Part shown: positions 51,301 through 59,460 of the stretch, in pieces
How positions within the stretch are numbered: position 1 is the first letter of the stretch
Layout of the letters: each line of letters begins with the position of its first letter
Source of the DNA: Nephromyces sp. MM_2019
Taxonomy: Eukaryota; Apicomplexa; Aconoidasida; Nephromycida
Direction of reading: 5' to 3'
NCBI GenBank assembly: GCA_015657535.1
Contig: JADHZB010000122.1
Span: forward strand, 1 to 59,460
Length of the DNA: 59,460 nucleotides
Translations under genes and position numbers: made by a program
Notes under the pieces: model-generated
What the model was told of the DNA's origin: nothing
Database searches by the model: none
What the model saw: the letters and a program-made list of their open reading frames with translations, nothing else

Positions 51301-54300
51301 GCCAAAGCAGCCAATGACTGAAGAGAAGGTGTGCAGAGCTTGATAGCGATGTTTAGAGCCTAGCTGATTCTTTATAATCGCAAAGAGATAAAGGACGAGC
51401 TTCTTCTGAAGAAGAAGAAAACCCTGGAGTGTATGTACATACAGAAAAAAAATGTAAGGCGATCAAGCAGTCTGCATCGAGACGGCACACACGCAGATAT
51501 GCTACGTATGGGGGGCAAAGCGATTTCGCAGAAACACACACGCAAAATACGGGTAAGAGAAAAAATTTTACGCGCACACACACACATCAAAGCCAAGAAG
51601 ATGATAGTTAAGGCATCTCCTTTGCATACGCATTACTTAAAGCAACTGAAAAATTTGACAGGCAAACACACACTCTAAGCCTCTACAAACGTGAAGAAAC
51701 ATACATATAACTACACACAGAAAGAAATGGATGAACACACACACACACCAACAGGTAACGACACGCACCAGTACACAAACATGCAACACATACAGGCACA
51801 CACCAATACATACACACAGAAACACACAAAGATTAACACCAACACACAACAACGCCCAAATCAACAACAAAAGATACACATCGACTCACACCAATGCATA
51901 TACCAATAAAACATCAACACACACACAAATACACACAATAACGCATAGCAAGCAACTGTTTCATCCCTGGAAAAAGCTTGAAACACATAGAAATTCCTAT
52001 TTCCATAAAATTTTACAGCTTTTCATTGATGTTTACTCTTTTTATAAGGAAAAGCAAAAACAAACACACCCATAAATACGCACACACACAAACGACGCAC
52101 ACACAAAAACGACGCACACACAATAGCTTACTGATAAAGGCTCTTCCTCCCGGTTTAAGACCTCTAATAGCTTTGAACGAGACTTTAAAGAGGCTAAGAA
52201 AACGTCTAAATGAGGGAGAATAATTAAGCCATATTGTTTGAGGGTTGAAACGTCTGTCATCTCAACAATATGAGCGAGAAAGGCAGCATATCCTGGCAAG
52301 ACCGACTGCAATCGTAAAACAAGGACAGAGATGCACATGCATACAGTATCAGAAGCAGAACCAGGTGAAACATACAGTCAAAAAATGAGTGATAAACACA
52401 CAGAGAAACCAATAGCATAGAACATAGGGTCGCACACACACAGTTGAAGCAAGACTCAAACACAAAATTGAAAAAAACACACATACCGTTAAAACAAGAG
52501 ACCCATACGCACAAACAGCTAGAAAAAGAGAAAAAAAAACACTCCAAAACGTAGACACATAAGGAATCATTGCAAAAAACGCATAATTAAAGCAATACAG
52601 ATTTAATAAAGAAAATACACGCACCATTCAAATCACAGATAAAAACACTCAAAAAGTTAAAACACGCTCGAAACAAGACTTACACACACATACACACTAA
52701 AAACCCACACTATTCTTCCGGAGATCTCCTAGTATGAGATCAAAGTAGCCCAGGAAATCTTCGAGAAAACCCTCCTTCAATTCCTTCAGTTCAACTCCTT
52801 GCACTTTTTCCAGCAGCTTCTTCGGCATGCTGAAGGTGAAATCTTCAGTAGAATCCTCTGAAGAAGATGAAGTTTCATCATCTTCAAGACGCTCAAATTC
52901 ATCATTTTCTTTGGCTTGTTTGGCAGGAAACTTATCGAGGTATTTCTGCTCTTCTTCCGCGTTCTTTTCTGCTTCTTCTTGAGCTTCATTTCCTCCAACA
53001 AACTGCTTTTCAAAGAGCTCAAACTTTTCGAGGTCTTCTTTTGGAAGTTCCTCCATAAACTCATCATCTTCTTCATCTTCTAATTCATAATCACCATAAT
53101 CAAGAGCTTCAAAGCGAAGCTTCTCCTTCAAATTGTAGTTTAAAAGCAGCTTTTTCAAGCATCTCAGGCCTAAACTTAGGAGCTCATCAGAGTATATTAC
53201 GGTGTTGAGAGTTGAAGAGGAGGGGGAAGAGGAGGAGGAAGTTTGAAGTGTTGCCGGGGTTTTTTGATTGCCTGAGAGAAGTTTGGGGGGAGGAGGGCTG
53301 CGTGTGTTCGCGTGGGTAGGGTGATGTGGTTTTATGGGTGTGCGGGTGGGTGGGTATATTGCATGGGTATCTTCCGTAGGCATATTTTGTGTACGTAATG
53401 TTTAGGCATACTGTGTGTGTCTCGTGTGGGTTTATTGTGTGTGCCTGTTGTCTGGGCGTCTTAAGGCCAAAAATATGTCGAATTTATGGAAAAAAAGAAG
53501 AAAATTGGTGTGTGTGCGTAGAGTGCATCAACCTTTATACAAAAGAAAACTTTTATTAGAGGGAGGGGGTGGGAAAAGATGAAGAAAAGGGTGGGATAAG
53601 GTGAATAAAAGAGAAAATAGATGAGAGAGAAAATGAAAGAAAAGAGGAAGAAGAAAAAACAGCGGAATCAGCACAAAGAAGATATATAAAGAAGCTAATC
53701 CCCTCGATAAGCAAACAGGTACTCCTTGAAGGTTCTGAAAAACTTTTCTCTATTCAAGTTTCGAGAGAAAAGCTTCGCTGCAGGGCTGCTTTAAATAGGA
53801 CGAATGAAGGTAGACTCTATAAAGACACACACACGAAGAAGAGGAGCCTTTAAAAGGCTAAAAGTGACAGCAGCATGCAATAATGAGAGTAACACACGAA
53901 AGATAGAGATACGGGCAAAAAAATAAACATCAAACAAAATAGAGCCCCAAATTCTCAAGTAGAATACAAAACAGTGGTGATTTTATACAACAGCCTATCC
54001 ATCTTCAACAAAAAGCATCTAATCTTCAGTTTGTAGAGCCAAGAGAAATAGCCCCCAAACCCCATCCACACCCCCCTCCAAACTCCCTCCACACCCCCCT
54101 CCAAACTCCCTCCAACCCTCCCCTATCAACATTTCATGACCCCCCATCAACTCTAAGGCATTCTATCCACCCGCCTAGCCCATTCTTCCTGCTTCATACA
54201 TGAACTCCACTGTGCTGATAGGCTGAGATCTTGCCCTTCAACGCCCTCCAAGTCAAGGCTTACAGTATTTAAGCCTGAAACGTCATGCATCATTCCTAGG

Positions 54301-55764
54301 GGTGTAGCCTCTATTAAGCTAGCAATTTCAGGTATACAATGAAGAATCTCCTTCCAGCAGTTCCCCTCATCTTCACCCTCTTCTTTCCTCGCTATATCAT
54401 CTTCAACATCAATGAGAGCTTCTAAAACTATCAACGAAGAATACTGGAAAGCAGGGTATGCAGACATCAACATTCTACCCAGGGTCTGCACACGGATAGC
54501 TGATCTTATCGCCAGCAAGAGTTCCTAGCAAAGAGAGTGAAGAAGCAGATTAGAAGAAAATGAGAAGAGGAAGAATATGAAGATGGGCAGAAAGAGAAGA
54601 AAAAGTTAATTTACGCGAAAATGCAGGAAAATTGGTGAAATCTCCAGAAATAGGATTCTCAGGAGGGTATGGAAGCAGGAAGAATAGCAAAGCGTGTGAT
54701 TTTCTTTGAAAAATGGAGCAGATGGGGGTAGATGAGCGAGAGTGAGTGAGATTCCCTGAAAAGGAAAGGCAGGGATGAGTGTGTGTGCTGCGGGGTGTGT
54801 ATGTCCTTTGGGATGGGTGTATGTGTGTGTGTGTATGTATGTGTGTGTGTGTATGTTTATGTGTATATCTTTTTGTGTATACGTATGTATGTCTGTGTGC
54901 AGCGCACGTGTGTGTCTGTGATATTTGCTACTGTATGTGTTATGTGCTGGCATATAAACTCTCAGTGTATGCGCAAGCCTTAGTTTTACCGTGTATTGGC
55001 TAGATATACTTGTCAATATGCAAGGAAAAGAAGGTGAATAGATGCCTACTACATTTCTGTGTGTATGCACACACGTATAATCAACGCAGCCAGAGTTGTT
55101 CCCATCAAATAATCTCGAGGAGTAAGCAAGCCACAAAGAACGCGTAGCATTCAGCAACGTGCAAGGTATTTTCATGAAATGAACTGAAAATACACACACA
55201 CAAGTTGTATAAAGCAGTAAAAGATATCATAAGATAAATGAATATGTAAAAATGCAGAGAAAATTACACGCACACACGTGTGTGCTACAGCCTAGATGCA
55301 ACCATTTGAAGTTTCAATTTTGAAGGTAGAAAAATGTGAAAATATCTCAAAACATAATCTTCATAGCGTTTAACTACTCGGAAAAACTGATAAGATACAA
55401 AAAATGCCAGTAAACACACGCACCACGCACACCAACACACACACACCAACGCAAACCAACATACATCAACACACATCAACCACCACACACGTAAACACAA
55501 ACTCACAAAAAGCCACACACACCAAATCACTTAAAACCACACACACCAACACACAAATATACTCACTCTACTGAATACGGTTTTTCTGTCAAATTTACTG
55601 AACAAAATGATACCCTGGAAAACCTCAGAAGCCTTGAAGCTTCGTAGTTTCTGCAGGGCAGCCTTAGTGACGGCATCATCTAAACCTCCGGGAAGATCTT
55701 CACTTTCTGACTGCTTCAGAGGCGGTGGATCTCCTTCAGAGCCACCGACGTTAAGCCCTTTCAT
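44410..55764 (-). CDS. Neurochondrin-family protein, about 1,130 residues in about 20 exons
   Basis: Exons: 55764-55567, 55386-55289, 55183-55135, 54755-54615, 54524-54200, 53271-52709, 52305-52132, 51405-51282, 50882-50650, 50382-50306, 49947-49857, 49287-49199, 48750-48557, 47654-47521, 47362-47315, 47169-47089, 46482-46075, about 45895-45810, 45566-45390 and 44532-44410. Comparison with the neurochondrin (NCDN) helical fold from memory: EVFQGIILFSK matches the N-terminal ExFAALLLVxK helix, LSFVEMRLQFANL the LxxVEVRLALEE helix, and EIHKCVETIFEFIEEL and LIACTRLLSLWIIVEP the following helices, in order. In animals the family is a cytosolic alpha-solenoid linked to signalling and snRNP assembly; its role here is unknown. 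Extra features are a roughly 190-residue, largely acidic exon at 53271-52709 and an insert with HEDDEDDEDD. The start is the first ATG of the exon. Weak points are the 54200/53271 and 46075/45895 junctions and a weak acceptor at 47362. The stop overlaps an AATAAA. Confidence 0.78.
46202..46231. repeat. Coding trinucleotide repeat for Asp/Glu
   Basis: Repeated TCATCT on the + strand within the 46482-46075 exon, encoding alternating Glu and Asp on the minus strand. It lengthens an acidic loop. Confidence 0.7.
48330..48382. repeat. (GT)26-type pure dinucleotide microsatellite
   Basis: About 53 bp of uninterrupted GT on the + strand, the longest pure run in the window. It lies inside the intron between 48557 and 47654, where the sense (minus) strand is CA, unlike most introns of this gene. 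Confidence 0.9.
48985..49154. repeat. Intronic minisatellite, 5-6 degenerate copies
   Basis: Copies of CACACCAAGACA followed by a purine-rich GAGAGAG segment, spaced about 25-40 bp. The array lies just downstream, in transcription, of the neurochondrin-like exon ending at 49199. Its minus-strand frames encode only Leu/Cys/Val repeats. Confidence 0.7.
50480..50650. repeat. Intronic minisatellite abutting a splice donor
   Basis: Four to five copies of a 35-50 bp unit with CACACA, ATCAATAAAA, ACTCCTAATA and AAGAAGC elements. The right end coincides with the donor of the exon 50882-50650, whose intron begins GTGTGTGTG. Confidence 0.7.
54061..54120. repeat. C-rich tandem repeat (G-rich on the transcribed-sense strand)
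   Basis: Two and a half copies of a unit of about 24 bp built from CCACACCCCCCT and CCAAACTCCCT. On the minus (sense) strand of the neurochondrin-like intron this gives repeated G-runs of three to six. Confidence 0.75.
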
Positions 55765-57256
55765 CTTCTTTATCAGATAACATCAAAAATAGCTCTCAAA
55801 ACGTCAAAAAAGTCATCAAAGATGGGGGAGAACAGGGGGAAGGGGGGGGGGAAAGAGGAGGAAAAGCACAAACAAGAGGAAGCACAGAGAAAGAGGAAGA
55901 AGAGAAAAAGTGACCAGAATAAAGCATAGGAATCGCACAAAGAGGAAGAAGAAAAGGTGAAAAATGCTACATTCACCTAAAGCGTATTCCAACTTAAAAC
56001 TACAGAGAAAAATCACTAGAAATCCCTAATGAGTTTACAAGATTTCCAACAAATTTCCACTCAAAAGGGAGGAAAAACATCAAAATTTTCCTTAATTTTT
56101 GAATCTATCGCCTATCCAACTACAAGAGCTAGTAGGCATACGTACACCCACAATTGAGTGAAAGTTAGATGGTATAATATAACAAAAAAGAAGATGATAA
56201 TGCCATTTCAATGGAAGTAGATGTTTGCATCTTCAAAGTACGAAAATTCAGCTTCCCCAAGAACTTTAACAAACAAAAAATCTGAAATTTGGCGTTTAAG
56301 ACGAAGGAATTACCCTTCTTTCAAGCATTACAGTGCATTTATCCCCATTGCACACACACATGCGAAAAGCATCAGAATAGGCGCTGGAATTTTTATTAAT
56401 GCGCAGCACCCCTGAGACAGAAATGAAAAAAATTTTTGAGCGTTCAAGTGTAGCCGGAAAAAACTAGCCAAATGTGGTGAAAAGTTAATTGATGCAAAAT
56501 TTTCGGGATACAATCATGCAAAAAAGGCAGAATTTGCGTCAGAATCAGAGGTTTTATTCTGCTTTTTCCGCATTCCAAAAATCACTGGGTTTGAAAGTTT
56601 AAACCTGCCTTTTCGACATTCAAAAAACACCAGAAATTCACAGAAGACTCCCTTCAATCATGCACTGCAGAGTTAATAAGCTACGCTACTTTTCTCTGTT
56701 TCTTCGACTGAAAAAAACCTCAAAAACAGAAATTCGACAAAAAAAAGAGGAAAAAGCGTAATTTGAATGCAAAAAATTGGTACAAATCATCCACTTGAGA
56801 TGAAGAGGAGGAAGATGAGGATGAAAGATAAATGATGAAGATGAAAATCTCTACAAAAAGATGAAGACGTAATTCAAAAGACATTGAAGACGAAAAAAGC
56901 ACCTGAAGATAAAGCAGGTCATAATGAGTAGCAAAACTACAAACACACTGGAATGTAAGAATAGTAAGAGGCGAAACCGCAAAGAAATCGATAATTCCTG
57001 GAAGTTTTAAATATGAAGAAGAGTGAGCGATCAGTCAGTGTAGATGAAGAAGAGAGCGGGTGTAGATATCATCTTTTCTTGATAATATCGACATATGAAG
57101 TGGGAAAATGATGAATTTGTGCCTCTTTGCCTCTGCTAACCTGCCTATCGAAGGATGCGGGGATAGCAGATTCATTCACTTTCTTGAATGCAGAGAAAAT
57201 TAGTGGTTTTCAAGGTGTGTATGTTGGTGTGTGTTAACGTGTATGTGTGCGTGCTT

Positions 57257-57287
<31 letters not shown>

Positions 57288-58180
57288 CGTGTGTGCGTAT
57301 GTGTCTGTGTTGGTGTGTGTGTGTGTGTGTGCTGGTGCTCATGCTATATTAGTGTGTGTTTGCCTTGGTGAGCTGGCATGGGTATGTGTTGACATGTGTG
57401 TTTGTTAGTCTGTGGTTGTGTTGATGAGTTGGTGCGCGTGTATGATGGAGTATGTGCATGTGTTGGTGTGCGTTTGTGCGTGTCTCGGCGCGTGTGTATA
57501 TGTGTGCATGCATGAAGCTGTTCACTTCCAGTAAGCTGCGAATAGCTATATGCGCACACAAAATTTGTCGAATTGAAGAAAGCTAGTTAGAAGATGTGAG
57601 TCGCCTTCTGCGGCAGAGCGCTAAAGATGAAAAGGAAAATCTGTAGAAATTGGTATCAATGCCATGGTTTGTCTAAAAGGAACACCCACATCCCGGTAGG
57701 TTAGCACACAAATGAAAGACATACCAACACACACAAAGCCACATACAGCAACACACTCACCGCCTATACACACACATACGCCGACACACATGCACGCGCA
57801 CATACACCAACACATACACCAACACACCCACACATACATGCACACACGCAAAACTTTCTCAAGCCAGCTCTACAATTTCCTGCATATTCTTCCAGTTTCC
57901 ACGCAAAAAGCCAATCGTCCGACTACTTTATCATAAAAGCATATAAGAAGATGGAAATGCCGTTGCATTATCAAAGCTTCTTCCTCATATGCGACGAAAA
58001 AAACTCGTTTCTTAAATGAAATTAAAGTCTCTGCTTCATCTTTTATCCATAGACTTTAGTATGCGTAGAAAAAGGAAGAGAAAACCTACCGGAGGAAAAC
58101 TATGAATTTTGCGGCATCTCCAGCTTTTTGAGGTGGAAATGAAGAAGAATTTCATGGATTCATGAAAATTCGCCAATAGT
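55751..58180 (-). CDS. Poorly resolved exons of an upstream minus-strand gene
   Basis: Candidate exons: about 58180-58100, 58000-57925, 57182-57141 (KVNESAIPASFDRQ), about 56956-56912 (CVCSFATHYDLLYLQ), 56411 to about 56358 (VLRINKNSSAYSDAFRM), one near 56250 (VKVLGEAEFS), 55999-55977 and 55794-55751. The last two join in phase to give FKLEYALELFLMLSDKEDER and then a stop. Helical, TPR-like spacing is possible, but several exons are open in more than one frame, so the protein cannot be fixed. The proposed stop lies 14 nt inside the neurochondrin-like start codon. A TG-rich block occupies 57200-57500 on the + strand. Confidence 0.3.
57215..57340. repeat. TG microsatellite cluster
   Basis: Several (TG)n runs with single-base interruptions on the + strand, so CA on the sense strand of the presumed minus-strand intron. 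Confidence 0.8.
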
Positions 58181-59213
58181 TGAGAATCTGATGCTTCAGG
58201 GCATCTTCTGTTCGGTTGGATTTTTATTTCCGCTTTTTACGCTATTTTTAAAGTGTGTGTGTGTGTTGATATTTGTGTATCTGTATGATATGTTCGTGTG
58301 TAATATGTGAGTGTGTGTGATATCTATGTGTGTGAACATCTTTTTATAAATATCTGTGTGCGAATATCTATTTTTGTGTGTATCTTTGTGTGTGCGATGA
58401 TGTGGGTCTCTCTCTCTGTTTTTCCCATCTGATGATTTCGTGTGTGAGAGGATCTTAGCTATACCTTCTTTTTTTAATGAGTACAACATATGAATTTCAG
58501 CTTATTCATAGCAAATGCGGGTGGAGGATGGAAGTAATTAACACACAGATATACAATGGCATTATCCGCACATTGTATGAATATGTGAATATGAAGACGT
58601 GATTTTGAAGGGTTTGAACAAAAGTTTGAAACTGCTTTCTATACACAAACACAAGAGCTTCACTGTGTGTGTGACCATCAAACTTAATTTATACTGTGAA
58701 GCAGTGGCTTTCCCCAATTGCTTCTTCGACCATCTTTGTTTTCCCATATTTCCTCTTTCCGATTAGCATCAGGTTTCCTTCTGCTACAGCATGGATTGTT
58801 TGTGTGTGCTTGCTCACCCTTTTACTAGGTTTAGACTTTGCAGATACTACTGCTGCTACTGCCATGCGTGTGTGTGTCTTCGTTTGATCTAAACCTATAT
58901 CTTTTAGAATTTCCTGCTTTTTTCAAGTTTTTTTGGATGTTTTTGGATTCAAAGGTTTTATTTGTGTTTCTGTTGTTCTTTTGAACTAGTAGGTTTTAAG
59001 AGTGGACACACACTGTTTTAGCGCTAGCTGGTAGTCTGGCACTTGATAACACGCATCTGCGGAAATAAGGGCTCATTCAGCGTTACAGTGCCCTATTCTA
59101 CCCCTTTTGCTCTACCCCCTTTGTTGTACCCCCTTTGCTCTACCCCTCTGTTTATCTCCCAACCCCCCCACCCACCTGCTACTTGGGCACACTGCAAAGT
59201 TACTTTTTTAAAT
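58181..59213. other. Probable intergenic region with TG runs and a C-rich repeat
   Basis: TG runs at about 58250-58400 on the + strand, then ordinary sequence with short open frames on both strands, none with clear splice context. One minus-strand piece near 58620 contains ESSFKLLFKPFKI and might be an exon. Confidence 0.4.
59097..59149. repeat. 15-bp tandem repeat upstream of the last gene
   Basis: Three to four copies of a CTACCCCYTTTGYT-like unit with small changes, about 65 bp before the ATG at 59214. Confidence 0.75.
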
Positions 59214-59460
59214 ATGGGAAAGCTCCTGAACTCCACCCAAAGAGAGTTAGAAGAAGCTGCCTTAGAGTTCCTTAACTATACACTGATATCTTCAAGTAGC
59301 CTTCAGGATGTTCCAGCCGATACTTTGGAGAGATTAGATAATGCCTTCAGTAGCTTCAACAGCTGCTTTAATCCTCCTCCGGACGATAGCAGTCTAAGTC
59401 ATAGCCTGGAGTGGAGTAGGGAGGCGGGGGGACAGGGGGTGCGTAGAAATGAGTGGGTAG
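59214..59460 (+). CDS. Start of an unidentified gene, truncated by the window end
   Basis: An ATG at 59214 opens an uninterrupted frame to the end of the window, about 82 codons. It starts MGKLLNSTQRELEEAALEFL and continues with an amphipathic helix and a Ser/Pro-rich stretch (NPPPDDSSLSHSLEW). MGKLLNST fits an N-myristoylation pattern (Gly2, small residue at position 6). A GTGCGT near 59439 could be a splice donor. No family is recognised. Confidence 0.4.
   Translation, partial: MGKLLNSTQRELEEAALEFLNYTLISSSSLQDVPADTLERLDNAFSSFNSCFNPPPDDSSLSHSLEWSREAGGQGVRRNEWV

Overview
The window is nuclear DNA from an intron-rich eukaryote. Long open frames are rare. Coding sequence appears as many short exons (14 to about 560 nt) bounded by GT and AG, most of which join in consistent reading phase. 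The only strong family matches are an ER Hsp70 (BiP) and a neurochondrin-family protein, so the lineage is not proven. A protist, perhaps an alveolate, is my guess and not a result. I see no bacterial operons, rRNA, tRNA, CRISPR array or transposon.

Layout. 1-9.1 kb: mostly minus-strand exons of an uncharacterised helix-rich protein (about 8373-2213), further minus-strand exons at 1617-640 and a small gene at 9464-9051. 9.5-14.8 kb: no gene I can defend. 14860-20769 (+): BiP in ten exons. 20.8-23.3 kb: convergent intergenic region. 30827-23325 (-): a large novel protein in about 16 exons. It is divergent from a secreted-protein gene on the + strand starting at 31158. 33620-35693 (+): a second secretory coiled-coil protein. 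About 36056-37987 (+): a coiled-coil protein gene. 39363-38056 (-): an intronless WD-like beta-propeller protein. About 43452-39981 (-): a cysteine-containing novel protein with micro-exons. 55764-44410 (-): the neurochondrin-like gene in about 20 exons. 58.2-55.75 kb (-): poorly resolved exons of another gene. 59214-end (+): the start of a gene that leaves the window.

The most striking global pattern is the distribution of CA/TG microsatellites and minisatellites. They crowd the introns of the minus-strand genes at 1-9 kb and 44-58.5 kb, usually with TG on the sense strand, and are nearly absent from the equally intron-rich block at 23-44 kb. Many introns there begin inside a (GT)n run, so the exact donor register sets the reading frame.

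Exon models were read by eye from splice signals and phase. Junctions I could not reconcile are named in each entry. BiP, the WD-like gene and most exons of the neurochondrin-like, 30.8-23.3 kb and 43.4-40.0 kb genes are well supported. The remaining models are partial.
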